Of a stretch of DNA of 64,000 bases, positions 33,824 to 44,036 are shown piece after piece. The notes under the pieces are model-generated. The model searched no databases and was not told the DNA's origin. It saw nothing but the letters and a program-made list of their open reading frames with translations. Numbering within the stretch: position 1 is the stretch's first letter; the number at the start of each line of letters is the position of its first letter. The DNA comes from Anaerococcus sp. Marseille-P3625. GTDB taxonomy: Bacteria > Bacillota > Clostridia > Tissierellales > Peptoniphilaceae. The stretch lies in NCBI RefSeq assembly GCF_900232825.1, contig NZ_OCTP01000010.1:186001-250000 (forward strand), given 5' to 3'. The translations under genes were made by a program, and so were the position numbers.

Positions 33824-34134
33824 TGGCAAGAGACCAATTTCAAACCCTAACTGAGCCTATGTATTTTACTCTATTAGCCTTGGGAGAAGTTAGAAATGGA
33901 GCTGAAATCACTTCTTGGGTTAGTAAGATAACTAAGGGAAGAATAAACTTGGCACCAGGTACTCTTTATGCTCTTTTGGCACAGTTTTTAGAAAATGACC
34001 TAATAAAAAGAGTCGAAACAAACAAAAAAGGCAAATATTACACAATAACAGATGAAGGCAAAAAACTCTTAGAAGAAGAAGTTCAAAGACTTAGACTTTT
34101 AATTGACAATTACGAGAAATATTTTGATAAATAA
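33823..34134 (+). CDS. PadR-family transcriptional regulator
   Basis: 103 residues with the PadR winged-helix pattern: LTEPMYFTLLALGEVRNGAE, then APGTLYALLAQFLENDLI (recognition helix) and YTITDEGKKLLEEE (wing and dimer helix). Short, single-domain PadR type. Its start overlaps the stop of the DUF2812 gene by one base, so it is translated from the same transcript and should regulate it through the 41-bp palindrome at 32526-32566. In most known pairs the padR gene comes first; here it is second. Confidence 0.93.
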   Translation: MARDQFQTLTEPMYFTLLALGEVRNGAEITSWVSKITKGRINLAPGTLYALLAQFLENDLIKRVETNKKGKYYTITDEGKKLLEEEVQRLRLLIDNYEKYFDK

Positions 34135-34303
34135 ATGATAGTAATTATACAAAATTTTCCTATTAATAAAATTTTAAAATATTTTCTGCTGAAAGATCTA
34201 GTTTTATGAGAAAAATCTCATTTAAAAATTATATATAAAAGATATAAGATTATTATTTTGGGTATAATATTAATGTTAGTTAATAAATAAAAGGAGGAAG
34301 ATA

Positions 34304-35062
34304 ATGAGATTTGAAAATAAAGTTCTTATAATTACAGGAGCATCATCTGGAGTTGGTAGAAGTGCTAGCATAATGGCAGCAAAAGAAGGGGCAAAAGTTT
34401 ATTCTGTTGCTAGAAGAGAAGAAAAATTGATAGCTTTAAGAGATGAAGTGAGAGCTTTAAACTGCCAAGGAGAAATAGTTCCTGTAGTATGTGATGTTTC
34501 AAAACAAGAAGACGTAGATAAACTTTTTGAAATAGTAAGTAAAGAAAATGAAAAATTAGATGTTCTTATAGCAAACGCTGGTGTAATGGATAAGTTTGAG
34601 CCTATTACTCATTGCAAAGAAGAAACTTTTGATTGGATTTTTAATGTAAATGTAAAAGGTTCTTTCAGATTATTTAAAGGAGCAATACCTTTAATGAAAG
34701 ATGGTGGCGCAATCGTCGCTACAACTTCAATTGCAGGAATCAGAGGCGGAAAAGCTGGAGTAGCTTATACAATGTCTAAAAATGCTATTCACGGACTAGT
34801 AAGAAATACTGCAGCTATGTATGCTAACGATAAAATTCGCTGTAACGCGGTAGCACCTGGTGGAATTGCAACAGAAATTCTTCAAAATCTAAACGATGTT
34901 GATGAAAAAGGAATGGAAGTTGTAATGAGAGGACCAAAACTTGACAAGATGGTAGCAACAGCAGAAGAGATAGCTTCAAATCTACTTTTCCTAGCTTCAG
35001 ATCAAGCTTCCAATATTAACGGACAAATATTGGTATCCGATGGTGGATTAACTATAATGTAA
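34304..35062 (+). CDS. Short-chain dehydrogenase/reductase
   Basis: 252 residues, AAAGGAGG upstream of ATG 34304. Rossmann motif TGASSGVGRSA (TGxxxGxG, residues about 11-19), NAGV near 90 and the active-site Tyr-Lys in YTMSKNAIHG (about 155-159), with Ser in TTSIAG. The C-terminal SDGGLTIM ending is typical for classical SDRs. It uses NAD(P)H on an unknown alcohol or ketone. Monocistronic, with a terminator at 35083. The broad family is certain, the substrate is not. Confidence 0.92.
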   Translation: MRFENKVLIITGASSGVGRSASIMAAKEGAKVYSVARREEKLIALRDEVRALNCQGEIVPVVCDVSKQEDVDKLFEIVSKENEKLDVLIANAGVMDKFEPITHCKEETFDWIFNVNVKGSFRLFKGAIPLMKDGGAIVATTSIAGIRGGKAGVAYTMSKNAIHGLVRNTAAMYANDKIRCNAVAPGGIATEILQNLNDVDEKGMEVVMRGPKLDKMVATAEEIASNLLFLASDQASNINGQILVSDGGLTIM

Positions 35063-35082
35063 GTTAAACATTTGAAAATTAT

Positions 35083-35110
35083 AAGAGCCTGTCATTTGAC
35101 AAGCTCTTTA
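35083..35110 (+). terminator. Terminator after the SDR gene
   Basis: aagagc (35083-35088) pairs with gctctt (35103-35108) and inner tgtc/gaca pair, with a short T tail. Functional also for the converging AraC gene is possible. Confidence 0.65.
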
Positions 35111-35177
35111 TTTGCTTTAAGATGTGCATTATTTCAAGGAATCTTAGCTAAAATAATAAGCGCAATAGCTTTTTATT

Positions 35178-36437
35178 TTAACCAATAATTTTTCCCTCCG
35201 CAGTTTGCAGTTTTACATTTTTTCTAAATTCTGAAGGACTAATTTCTAGAATTTGGTTAAAAGCTCTCCTAAAGCTTCTACTATTGTTAAAACCAACTTC
35301 ATAAGAAATATCTTCTATTGCTTTATCTGTAGATTTAAGCAATTCTATAGCTCTAGTAACTCTCAAATAATTTAAATACTCGGTAAAATTTTTCTCGAAT
35401 TGAAAATTCAACAACCTATTTACATAAGCCTTGTTCATATTAAATTTCTTTGAAACCATAGAAATTGATAAGTCTTTGTTAGCAAAATTATTTTCAATAT
35501 ACCTTATTAGGTCATTTTTTCTGTCAGATTGGAAAAGTTTCAATCTATTTTCCGTTACCAAATAATCTTCTCTAAACTCACTTGGTGTAACTTTTTCTAT
35601 CTGTAAAAATGAATTTATAAAGTGAGAATCATCATTATAACCAACTTCACTTGCTATTTCTTTTATACTTAATGACGTGTAAGTTAGTAGGTCGACTGAC
35701 TTAGAAAATTTCATATCTTCAAGCAATTCTTTGAATGTATAGTTTATGCTTTCTTTTAAATATTTAGTTAAGGAAGACTTGCTCATAAAAAACACAGATG
35801 AAATTTTTTCGAGAGTGAGTTTTTCGGATAAATGTGAGTACATATAGCTTAAAACTTCATTAATATTTACATGGAATTGATCTTTAGATGTTTTATCCGT
35901 AAAATTTTTTGATCTTAAGTACTCAATAGTAAGCTCAATTAATAAAGTCAACAAATAAATTCTTGAAAACTGGTCTTTATTTGGAGTGTAGTATTGAGAA
36001 ATGTCCCCGACTTCAGCTCTAAATTTTTTCATAGTCCTAAGAATACTTTTAAATTCTAAGTCATCTAGATATCTAACTCTATTGTCTTTGATCTCTTTAT
36101 AAAATGCGCTATTATTTTCGGTAAAAATTTCCATATCTGATAAATATTGAGTAAATGCACTATAATTAAAAACTATTTTTATAAAATCTAAAGGCTCGTC
36201 CACTTCTTTTATTTCAGAAATATCCCATGGAATAATTAAGGCTATTGAATTTTTTTTAACCTTATATTCTTTTGAATTTAATACAAATTTACCAGAACCT
36301 CTTGTAAATAATAAAAATCTTGCTTGCTGATGGATAAGAGGTTTGGTGGTAGAATTTGCAAATTCATATTCATAAGTAACTAAATTTGATAAGTCAAAAT
36401 GAGATTCAAATTTTTCTTCTAAACGAGTGTTAGTCAT
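35178..36437 (-). CDS. AraC-type regulator with two complete HTH domains
   Basis: 419 residues. Residues 1 to about 150 are a cupin-like sensor (LLFTRGSGKFVLNSKEYKVK). Then two AraC DNA-binding domains follow in tandem: about 195-295 (LEKISSVFFMSKSSLTKYLK; IKEIASEVGYNDDSHFINSF; TPSEFRE) and about 310-410 (ISMVSKKFNMNKAYVNRLL; IEDISYEVGFNNSRSFRRAF; SPSEFRK). Each has both helix-turn-helix units and the P-SEFR ending. Most AraC proteins have one such domain. The gene lies between the SDR gene and hcp and is divergent from hcp. Targets are unknown; the 210-bp region before hcp is a candidate. Confidence 0.85.
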   Translation of the reverse strand: MTNTRLEEKFESHFDLSNLVTYEYEFANSTTKPLIHQQARFLLFTRGSGKFVLNSKEYKVKKNSIALIIPWDISEIKEVDEPLDFIKIVFNYSAFTQYLSDMEIFTENNSAFYKEIKDNRVRYLDDLEFKSILRTMKKFRAEVGDISQYYTPNKDQFSRIYLLTLLIELTIEYLRSKNFTDKTSKDQFHVNINEVLSYMYSHLSEKLTLEKISSVFFMSKSSLTKYLKESINYTFKELLEDMKFSKSVDLLTYTSLSIKEIASEVGYNDDSHFINSFLQIEKVTPSEFREDYLVTENRLKLFQSDRKNDLIRYIENNFANKDLSISMVSKKFNMNKAYVNRLLNFQFEKNFTEYLNYLRVTRAIELLKSTDKAIEDISYEVGFNNSRSFRRAFNQILEISPSEFRKNVKLQTAEGKIIG

Positions 36438-36586
36438 TTTTTCTCCTTTAATCTACCATCATATATAATATATAATATCACAAAATCGGAAGATTACTAT
36501 AGTCTATTTACTGTTTTTTACAACAAATTTGAAGTTTTTTGTCCATTAGTAATAAAATTTTTATTTTTTTATATAAAATGATGATT

Positions 36587-36628
36587 GTAACAAATGTTAC
36601 TGAACTGGATCAAATTTCATCTTATAAT
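36587..36628 (+). promoter_or_regulatory. hcp promoter with Crp/Fnr-type palindrome
   Basis: GTAAC AAAT GTTAC at 36587-36600 is a perfect palindromic arm pair, within TTGTAACAAATGTTACTG. The -10 box is TATAAT at 36623-36628, giving a likely start near 36635. The palindrome centre is 41.5 bp upstream, the place where Crp/Fnr proteins contact RNA polymerase as class II activators. A Crp/Fnr-family gene lies just downstream of hcp at 38355. Confidence 0.75.
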
Positions 36629-36668
36629 TTAAATAAAGAAATCATAAAACATGAAAGGAAAGGATATT

Positions 36669-38285
36669 ATGTTTTGCTACCAATGTCAAGAAACTGCAAA
36701 TAACAAAGGATGTACTATTCAAGGAGTATGTGGAAAAAAAGAAGATACAGCAAATGCTCAAGATCTCTTAGTTTATGTGACTAAAGGACTTGCTGAAGTT
36801 TTAAATAAAGTAGGAGATGATAATAAAATATTTGATAGAATTTCTACTAACTTATTTATTACTATTACAAATGCTAATTTTGATAGAGAATTCATTATGA
36901 ACGCTGTCAAAGAAACAATTAATGTCAAAGATTATCTATTAGAAAAATTAGATGATAAAAAAGCTTTATCTGGATCTGCTAGATACTCCTCAAATGATGA
37001 AGAAGAGCTTACTAGAAAATCAATAGAAGTTGGCGTTTTAAATATTGTAAACGAAGATCAAAGAAGTTTAGTTGAGCTAATAACCTACGGCCTAAAAGGT
37101 ATGGCAGCTTATAATCACCATGCTAATGTACTAGGTTTTAGAGATTTAGAAGTTGATAGATTTATTGCTCAAACTTTAGAAAAAACTATAAAATCTGACA
37201 GAGAAATCAATGATTTAATAGACTTGGTACTAGAAACTGGAAAATATGGAGTTAAGGCTATGGCTTTACTAGATAAAGCAAATACAGAAACTTTTGGAAA
37301 TCCAGAAATAACAGAAGTTGATTATTCAGCAGGAAACAAACCAGGGATTTTAATATCAGGACATGATTTGAAGGATATGAAAATGCTATTAGAACAAAGC
37401 AAAGAAAGTGGAGTTGAAATTTATACACATTCTGAAATGCTTCCGGCAAATTATTATCCAGAATTTAAACAATACAGTCATTTCCACGGCAATTATGGTA
37501 ATAGTTGGTGGAGCCAAAATGAAGAATTTGAATCCTTTAACGGACCGATTCTAATGACTACTAACTGTATAGTACCAATGAAAGAAAAAAATACCTACAA
37601 GGATAGAATGTTTACAACAGGTGCCGCTGCTTACCCAGGATGTAAACATATTGAAAGTGACAGTCAAGGTTATAAAGATTTTTCAGAAATTATAGAATTG
37701 GCAAAGAAATGTAAAGCTCCAACAAATCTAGAAAATACTAAAGTTGTAGGTGGTTTTGCTCATCATCAAGTAAGTCAACTAGCTGATAAAATTGTAGAAG
37801 AAATTAAAGAAGGTAATATTAAAAAATTTGTGGTAATGGCAGGTTGTGATGGAAGATTTAAACAAAGATCTTACTATACAGACTTTGCTAAAAAAATTCC
37901 GGAAGATTGGATAATATTAACAGCAGGTTGTGCAAAATATCGTTACAACAAATTAAATCTTCCTGATATTAATGGTATACCAAGGGTGCTAGATGCTGGT
38001 CAATGTAACGATTCCTACTCACTAGTACAGATTGCTCTATTATTAAAGGAAGCTTTTGGCTTAGAATCAATAAATGATTTACCAATTGAATATAACATTG
38101 CTTGGTATGAACAAAAAGCTGTAATAGTATTACTTGCCCTATTAAGCCTTGGAGTGAAAAATATTCATTTGGGACCGACTCTTCCAGCTTTCTTATCTAA
38201 AACAGTAGTGGAATTTTTAGTTGAAAAATTTAATATTAAACCAAATTCTACAGTTGAAGAAGATCTACAGGAAATGAGAGCTTGA
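36669..38285 (+). CDS. hcp: Hydroxylamine reductase / hybrid cluster protein
   Basis: 538 residues from ATG 36669, with AAAGGA upstream; 36651 would put the site inside the gene. N-terminal Fe-S cysteines are in [16 protein letters not shown] and GVCGKK (C3, C6, C14-range, C19-range). Hybrid-cluster ligands appear in [39 protein letters not shown] and AGCAKYRYN, and QCNDSYS near 463. Hcp reduces nitric oxide and hydroxylamine and is a nitrosative-stress enzyme in anaerobes. It has its own promoter with a Crp/Fnr-like site and a terminator at 38303; the candidate regulator gene follows. Confidence 0.95.
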   Translation: MFCYQCQETANNKGCTIQGVCGKKEDTANAQDLLVYVTKGLAEVLNKVGDDNKIFDRISTNLFITITNANFDREFIMNAVKETINVKDYLLEKLDDKKALSGSARYSSNDEEELTRKSIEVGVLNIVNEDQRSLVELITYGLKGMAAYNHHANVLGFRDLEVDRFIAQTLEKTIKSDREINDLIDLVLETGKYGVKAMALLDKANTETFGNPEITEVDYSAGNKPGILISGHDLKDMKMLLEQSKESGVEIYTHSEMLPANYYPEFKQYSHFHGNYGNSWWSQNEEFESFNGPILMTTNCIVPMKEKNTYKDRMFTTGAAAYPGCKHIESDSQGYKDFSEIIELAKKCKAPTNLENTKVVGGFAHHQVSQLADKIVEEIKEGNIKKFVVMAGCDGRFKQRSYYTDFAKKIPEDWIILTAGCAKYRYNKLNLPDINGIPRVLDAGQCNDSYSLVQIALLLKEAFGLESINDLPIEYNIAWYEQKAVIVLLALLSLGVKNIHLGPTLPAFLSKTVVEFLVEKFNIKPNSTVEEDLQEMRA

Positions 38286-38302
38286 ATATAGGTAATTTAG
38301 TA

Positions 38303-38333
38303 AAGACGTATTGAAAAATATACGTCTTTTTTC
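38303..38333 (+). terminator. Terminator after hcp
   Basis: aagacgta (38303-38310) pairs with tacgtctt (38321-38328), then TTTTTT. Confidence 0.8.
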
Positions 38334-38354
38334 TATACTTATATTGAGGTGGTT

Positions 38355-39002
38355 ATGAATATAAGAGAAATAGCAATTTTTAAAGATTTAACAGAAACAG
38401 AACTTTCTTACATACAAGAAAAATTAAGCATTGAAGAAAAAATTTATAAGAAGGGCACAAATATTTTTAGAGTAGGAGAAGTTAGTAAAGATATATATTA
38501 TCTTATAAAAGGAAGCATTTTAGTTTATAAGATAGATGCTAATGGTAAAAGATTTATAATCAAAAGATTTGATAAATCAGAAATTTTTGGTGAAGTTTAT
38601 TCTTATCTTGGGCAAGCATTTGATTTTTCTGCAGTAGCTGAAACAAAAAGTGAAATTTTAATCCTACATGATTTTAGAAAGTTATTTAATTATAAGCTTC
38701 CAAATACATTTTTAAAGTCTTATATTAATTTATTATCAAAAAAATGTTTACAATTAAGTCTCAATAATCAAATAACTTCTCAGTCTTCTTTAAGAAATAA
38801 AATTGTTAAGTATTTAATATTAAATCAAAAAAATTCGCTTGTCAAAATGGACTATTCACGAGAAGAGTGGTCAGATATATTGGCAACTACAAGACCATCA
38901 TTATCGAGAGAACTTTCAAATATGGTAGATGATGGACTAATAAAAATTAAAGAAAAATCTATTGAAATAATTGACCTTGATAAACTTGCCGAAATAATTT
39001 AG
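38355..39002 (+). CDS. Crp/Fnr-family transcriptional regulator
   Basis: 215 residues from ATG 38355, GAGGTGG upstream. Residues 1-120 are a cyclic-nucleotide-binding-type beta barrel (IFRVGEVSKDIYYLIKGSIL; SEIFGEVYSYLG), without the cysteines needed for an FNR Fe-S cluster. Residues about 140-215 form a winged helix (SREEWSDILATTRPSLSREL). It lies between hcp and the arginine deiminase genes. Its place and the hcp palindrome make it a likely regulator of hcp (HcpR-like), of arc genes (ArcR/Flp-like), or of both. Effector unknown. Confidence 0.85.
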   Translation: MNIREIAIFKDLTETELSYIQEKLSIEEKIYKKGTNIFRVGEVSKDIYYLIKGSILVYKIDANGKRFIIKRFDKSEIFGEVYSYLGQAFDFSAVAETKSEILILHDFRKLFNYKLPNTFLKSYINLLSKKCLQLSLNNQITSQSSLRNKIVKYLILNQKNSLVKMDYSREEWSDILATTRPSLSRELSNMVDDGLIKIKEKSIEIIDLDKLAEII

Positions 39003-39189
39003 GGATTTTCAAAATTATATAATAATTCAGTAACATTAATTGTCTTATTTTTAAAAATCTTGTATAATCATCGACTATGTCATTTTTTACAATAAATTTC
39101 TTCTATTTTGTCCAACATATAAAAAACAGTTATTGTATAATAGGAATGTAAAAGGAAAATGTTTCCTAAAAATTATTCAGGAGGAATTA

Positions 39190-40416
39190 ATGACAGCAAT
39201 ACAAGTTACAAGCGAAATTAATAAGTTAGAAAAAGTTTTGGTTCATAGACCAGGAGATGAATTATTAAATTTAACTCCAAATACATTGGAAGAATTATTA
39301 TTTGATGATATTCCAGATTTAAAATTAGCTCAAGAAGAACACGATAGATTTACAGATATTTTAAGAGAAAATGGAACAGAAGTAGTTTACCTTGAAGATT
39401 TAGTAGCAGAAGCTTTAGATCAAAACGAAGGTTTAAGAGAACAATTCCTAAATCAATATCTAGAAGAAACTGGCGTAAAAGATGAAGAAATTCTTTCAAA
39501 ATGTAGACAATTACTTGAAGGAATTAAAGATACAAAAGAATTTGTTGAAAAAACAATGGCTGGTATCACTCTTCTAGAAATTGGTAAATTCTCTGAAGAA
39601 GAATTAAAACAAATGGGTGAAAAGGGAAATTATTTAGCAATCAATCCAATGCCAAACCTTTATTTCACAAGAGATCCATTTGCTACAATTGGTAATGGTG
39701 TTTCAATCAACACAATGTTTGCAGAAACACGTAATAGAGAAACAATCTATGGTGATTATATAATCAGATATCACAAAGATTACAAAGGTCAAGTTCCAAA
39801 CTTCTATGGTAGAGGAAAAGAATACCACATCGAAGGTGGGGATGAACTTATCATTTCTGATAAAACTTTACTAATCGGTATTTCTCAAAGAACAGAATAT
39901 GAAGCAATCAAAGAATTAGCTAGAAATATCTTCTTTGGTGAAAATGAAAATACAATTGAAACAATATATGCACTAAACATTCCTGTAAACAGAGCATTCA
40001 TGCACTTAGATACAGTATTTACAAGAATTGACCATGATGCATTTACCTATCATCCAGGAATTATGCAAACACTAAAAATCTTCAAAATCACAAAAGGTGA
40101 TAATGAATTAAACATTGAAGAAAAATCAGGAGAATTTGAAGATATCTTAGCTGAAATTGCAGGCGTTGAAAAAGTTCGCCTAATTCCATGTGGTAATGGA
40201 GATCCAATTGCTGCTGAACGTGAACAATGGAATGATGGTTCAAACACATTAACAATAGCTCCAGGTGAAGTAGTTGTTTATAAGAGAAATACAGTAACAA
40301 ACGCTGCACTAAGAGAAGCAGGCATCAAATTACACGAATTAGACGCATCAAACCTAACAGTAGGTCGTGGTGGTCCAAGATGTATGACAATGCCATTAAT
40401 CAGAAGCTTAGACTAA
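39190..40416 (+). CDS. arcA: Arginine deiminase
   Basis: 408 residues from ATG 39190 (AGGAGG upstream; an in-frame TTG at 39133 is rejected). It hydrolyses arginine to citrulline and ammonia, the first step of the ADI pathway. Family features are EKVLVHRPGDE at the start, MPNLYFTRDPFATIG, HIEGGDE, LDTVFTRID and the catalytic Cys in GGPRCMTMPLIR at the end. Length matches the family (about 410 aa). Candidate -10 boxes lie at 39063-39068 and 39135-39140. Codon use is biased to favoured codons in arcA-arcC, in line with strong expression. arcB follows 82 bp downstream. Confidence 0.97.
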   Translation: MTAIQVTSEINKLEKVLVHRPGDELLNLTPNTLEELLFDDIPDLKLAQEEHDRFTDILRENGTEVVYLEDLVAEALDQNEGLREQFLNQYLEETGVKDEEILSKCRQLLEGIKDTKEFVEKTMAGITLLEIGKFSEEELKQMGEKGNYLAINPMPNLYFTRDPFATIGNGVSINTMFAETRNRETIYGDYIIRYHKDYKGQVPNFYGRGKEYHIEGGDELIISDKTLLIGISQRTEYEAIKELARNIFFGENENTIETIYALNIPVNRAFMHLDTVFTRIDHDAFTYHPGIMQTLKIFKITKGDNELNIEEKSGEFEDILAEIAGVEKVRLIPCGNGDPIAAEREQWNDGSNTLTIAPGEVVVYKRNTVTNAALREAGIKLHELDASNLTVGRGGPRCMTMPLIRSLD

Positions 40417-40498
40417 TTATTAATTAATATTGCAAAAAGCTTTAAAATAAATTAAAATAAAAAAGTAAAAAAAACAAAACTATAAGGAGGCAAAAAAT

Positions 40499-41503
40499 AT
40501 GCCAGTAAATTTACAAGGAAGAAGCATATTAGGATTAAAATTCCTAACAGAAGATGAAATCAAATACCTAATAGATCTAGGTGAACAATTCAAAAAATTA
40601 AAATTATCAAGAACACCACACAGATATCTAGAAGGAAAAAATATAGTTCTATTATTCGAAAAAACTTCAACAAGAACACGTTGCTCATTTGAAGTTGCTG
40701 GAATGGATTTAGGAATGGGAGTAACCTATCTTGATCCAGGTTCAAGCCAAATGGGACACAAAGAATCAATCGAAGATACAGCAAAAGTATTGGGAAGATT
40801 CTATGATGGTATCGAATATAGAGGATTTGACCAAGAATTAGTTGAAAAATTAGCTAAATATTCAGGAGTGCCAGTATGGAATGGTCTTACAGATGATTTC
40901 CACCCAACACAAATGATTGCTGATATGTTAACAATCAAAGAAAACTTTGGCTATCTAAAGGGACTAAACTTTGTATTCATGGGCGATTGCAGAAATAACG
41001 TAAGCAACTCTTTAATGGTAGCTTGTGCTAAACTAGGTCTTAACTACACAGGTTGCGGTCCAAAAGAACTTTGGGCAGATGAAAAACTAATTGCAGAAGC
41101 TAAAGAATTTGCAAAAGTTCATGGTTCAAAAGTAGAATTTACTGAAAATGTAGAAGAAGCAGCAAAAGGAGCTCATGTAATATACACAGATATTTGGGTA
41201 TCAATGGGAGAACCAAAAGAAGTTTGGGAAAAGAGAATTGAAATTCTTCACAAATTCCAAGTAAATCAAAAAGTTATGGATTTAGCTGATCCTGAAGCTA
41301 TCTTCCTACACTGCTTACCATCATTCCACGATCTTGAAACAACAACTGGAAAAGATGTTAACGAAAAATTCGGTGATAAATACGATCTAGAAGGAATGGA
41401 AGTAAAAGACGAAGTATTCCTAGGAAGACAAAGTAAAGTATTTGATGAAGCTGAAAACAGAATGCATACAATCAAAGCTATAATGTATGCAACATTAAAA
41501 TAA
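40499..41503 (+). CDS. arcB: Ornithine carbamoyltransferase, catabolic
   Basis: 334 residues, AAGGAGG upstream. Carbamoyl-phosphate binding STRTRCSFEVA (SxRTR), the HPTQMIAD motif and the ornithine-binding LHCLPSFHD (HCLP) are intact. It converts citrulline and phosphate to ornithine and carbamoyl phosphate in the ADI pathway. Its place between arcA and arcC supports the catabolic role. Cytosolic, usually trimeric or larger. Confidence 0.97.
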   Translation: MPVNLQGRSILGLKFLTEDEIKYLIDLGEQFKKLKLSRTPHRYLEGKNIVLLFEKTSTRTRCSFEVAGMDLGMGVTYLDPGSSQMGHKESIEDTAKVLGRFYDGIEYRGFDQELVEKLAKYSGVPVWNGLTDDFHPTQMIADMLTIKENFGYLKGLNFVFMGDCRNNVSNSLMVACAKLGLNYTGCGPKELWADEKLIAEAKEFAKVHGSKVEFTENVEEAAKGAHVIYTDIWVSMGEPKEVWEKRIEILHKFQVNQKVMDLADPEAIFLHCLPSFHDLETTTGKDVNEKFGDKYDLEGMEVKDEVFLGRQSKVFDEAENRMHTIKAIMYATLK

Positions 41504-41514
41504 TTAGGTAAAAT

Positions 41515-42450
41515 ATGAGTAAAAAAAGATTAGTAATCGCTCTTGGGGGTAATGCTTTAGGCAAAACCCCTGAAGAGCAATTAGAGTTAGTTACAAAAAC
41601 AGCTAAATCAATTGTCGATTTATCAGAAGAATACGATTTAGCAATTGGTCATGGTAATGGTCCACAAGTTGGAATGATAAATAATGCATTCGAATATGCA
41701 GCATTAAATGGAGCAGGAACTCCAGCAATGCCATTTCCTGAATGTGGTGCAATGAGCCAAGGATACATAGGTTATCACTTACAACAATCCGTAAGAAACG
41801 AACTTAAAAAACGTGGTATGGATAAAAATGTTGCTACAGTTTTAACCCAAGTATTAGTGGATGAAAATGATGAAGCCTTCAAAAATCCAACAAAACCTAT
41901 CGGATCTTTCATGAGCAAAGAAGAATCTGAGAAGATTGCTGCCGAAAAAGGGTATATATTTGTTGAGGATGCAGGACGTGGATACAGAAGAGTTGTAGCA
42001 AGTCCTATACCTAAAGAAATTGTGGAACTGGATGTTGTTAATAGCTTAATTGAAAACGATAACATCGTTATCACAGTAGGAGGTGGTGGAATACCAGTAA
42101 TTGAAAAGGAAGAAAAATTAGAGGGCATTCCAGCAGTTATTGATAAAGATAGATCTTCTGCATTATTAGCTAGCGAACTTAACGCTGATATGTTAGTTAT
42201 CTTAACTGCAGTAGATCAAGTAATGATTAATTTTGGCAAAGAAAACCAAGAAGCTATTAAAGAAATGACAATTGATCAAGCAAACCAATACATCAAAGAA
42301 GAACAATTTGCTAAAGGTTCAATGTTACCAAAAGTCGAAGCATGCATTGAATATGTAGAAAATTCTGAAAATGGTATTGCACTAATTACTTCTTTAGAAA
42401 AAGCCGCTGAAGCACTAAAAGGTCAAACAGGAACTATTATTAAAAAGTAA
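41515..42450 (+). CDS. arcC: Carbamate kinase
   Basis: 311 residues; GGTAAA-type weak site before ATG 41515, 12 nt after arcB. N-terminal [42 protein letters not shown] and [13 protein letters not shown] are the carbamate-kinase signatures. It takes phosphate from carbamoyl phosphate to make ATP, the energy-yielding end of arginine fermentation. Confidence 0.97.
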   Translation: MSKKRLVIALGGNALGKTPEEQLELVTKTAKSIVDLSEEYDLAIGHGNGPQVGMINNAFEYAALNGAGTPAMPFPECGAMSQGYIGYHLQQSVRNELKKRGMDKNVATVLTQVLVDENDEAFKNPTKPIGSFMSKEESEKIAAEKGYIFVEDAGRGYRRVVASPIPKEIVELDVVNSLIENDNIVITVGGGGIPVIEKEEKLEGIPAVIDKDRSSALLASELNADMLVILTAVDQVMINFGKENQEAIKEMTIDQANQYIKEEQFAKGSMLPKVEACIEYVENSENGIALITSLEKAAEALKGQTGTIIKK

Positions 42451-42471
42451 AAATTAAATAAGGAGAAAATG

Positions 42472-43989
42472 ATGACAAACGTAAAGGAAAAGAAGAAAAA
42501 AAATTCTTTGAGTGCATTCTCAATATTAATGATTCTTCTAGCTATCGTTTGCTTGTTTTCTGTATTTTTAAACGGATCTCCAATTAGCTCAAAAATAATT
42601 GATGCCTTAGATCCAGAAAGATACGGAGAATTAGTAGATACAGTTAAAAATGGTGGCACTGTCGCAGTACAAAGTGCAAAACTTTCAGATTTTGTAATGG
42701 CAATTCCTAAAGGATTTCAAGATGCATCAGATCTAATCATATTTATCTTTGGTATTGGTGGATTTATTGGTGTAATGATGTCTACTGGAGCATTGGAAGC
42801 TGGTATTTATCATTTGGTTGGAAGCATGAAAGGTAGAGAAAGTAAGCTTATCGTAATTTTAATGTTTTTATTCTCACTTGGTGGAACAACTTATGGTATG
42901 GCAGAAGAAACAATAGGTTTCTATCCATTAATAACCGCAGCAATGGTAGTAGCAGGATTTGATACATTAGTAGCAGCAGGTACTGTATTATTGGGTGCTG
43001 GAGCAGGTGTACTTGGTTCAACAATCAACCCATTTGCAACAGGAGCTGCAATGAGCTCATTATCAGCAGTAGGTATTACACCAAATGCTACAACAGTAAT
43101 GATTGTTGGTGCAATTTTATGGCTAACAACTGTAGCAGCAGTAATATTCTTTGTAATTAAATATGCTCAAAAGGTAAAAGAAAATAGAGCTAATACAGAA
43201 TTAACTCCATCTGAAATTGATGAGATGAATGCAAACTATGCTCAAGAAAAAGATCAAGGACTTGAATTTACAGGAACACACAAAGCGGTACTTGGAGTAT
43301 TCGCATTCTCATTTGTAATAATGATTCTATCACTTATATCTTATGCAGATATCAACTTCAAAGGTGATGAAGATGCTTACTTAGCAGCATTTGGATGGTC
43401 AGATTTCTTAACAGGTGCACCTTTAGGTTCTTGGTACTTTGCAGAATTAGGTGCTTGGTTTATCCTTGCAAGTATCATAATTGCTATAGTTGCTCGTATG
43501 GGTGAAAAGAATTTTGTAGATACATTTATAGCTGGAGCTGCAGATCTATTATCAGTAGCATTAATTATAGCAGTTGCTCGTGGTATTACAGTAGTTATGA
43601 GCGCTACTCACTTAGACTTCTTCATTCTTGATAGAGCAAGTCAAATGTTAAGTGGTGTACCATCATTTGTATTCGTACCACTTTCATATCTTGTATATAT
43701 GTTATTAAGTTTCTTGGTACCATCAACATCAGGACTAGCAGCATTATCAATTCCAGTAATGGGACCTTTAGCAAGCACACTAGGTTTTAACCCTAACATT
43801 ATGATTATGATATTCTGTGCAGCTTGTGGACTAATTAACTTTATCACACCTACATCAGGAGTAGTAATGGGTGGTCTAGCAGCTGCAAGAGTTGAATATT
43901 CAACATATCTAAAATGGGTTAAAAAACCATTCTTTGTAGTAATGATTCTTAATATTATCATTCTATCAATCTGCATGATGATATTCTAA
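42472..43989 (+). CDS. YfcC-type membrane transporter, probable arginine/ornithine exchanger
   Basis: 505 residues from ATG 42472 (AGGAG at six bases; ATG 42469 adds one Met). About twelve helices, with GGTTYGMAEETIGFYPLI, GAGAGVLGSTINPFATGAA and a late LVPSTSGLAALSIPVMGP and TPTSGVVMGG, typical of the YfcC/DcuC (C4-dicarboxylate carrier-like) family. Members next to arcABC are thought to bring in arginine and export ornithine (ArcD/ArcE-like). The family is clear, the substrate is inferred from the operon. A terminator follows at 44001. Confidence 0.88.
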   Translation: MTNVKEKKKKNSLSAFSILMILLAIVCLFSVFLNGSPISSKIIDALDPERYGELVDTVKNGGTVAVQSAKLSDFVMAIPKGFQDASDLIIFIFGIGGFIGVMMSTGALEAGIYHLVGSMKGRESKLIVILMFLFSLGGTTYGMAEETIGFYPLITAAMVVAGFDTLVAAGTVLLGAGAGVLGSTINPFATGAAMSSLSAVGITPNATTVMIVGAILWLTTVAAVIFFVIKYAQKVKENRANTELTPSEIDEMNANYAQEKDQGLEFTGTHKAVLGVFAFSFVIMILSLISYADINFKGDEDAYLAAFGWSDFLTGAPLGSWYFAELGAWFILASIIIAIVARMGEKNFVDTFIAGAADLLSVALIIAVARGITVVMSATHLDFFILDRASQMLSGVPSFVFVPLSYLVYMLLSFLVPSTSGLAALSIPVMGPLASTLGFNPNIMIMIFCAACGLINFITPTSGVVMGGLAAARVEYSTYLKWVKKPFFVVMILNIIILSICMMIF

Positions 43990-44000
43990 TTTAAAAATAT

Positions 44001-44036
44001 AAGCCATCAGTTTATAAAAAGCTGGTGGCTTTTTTG
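44001..44036 (+). terminator. Terminator of the arc operon
   Basis: aagccatcag (44001-44010) and ctggtggctt (44022-44031) pair fully with one G-U, then TTTTTT. Confidence 0.88.

Noticed and set aside
39133-39189. Upstream TTG start for arginine deiminase
   Set aside because: ATG 39190 follows AGGAGG and gives the standard family N-terminus; the upstream codons contain a likely -10 box.
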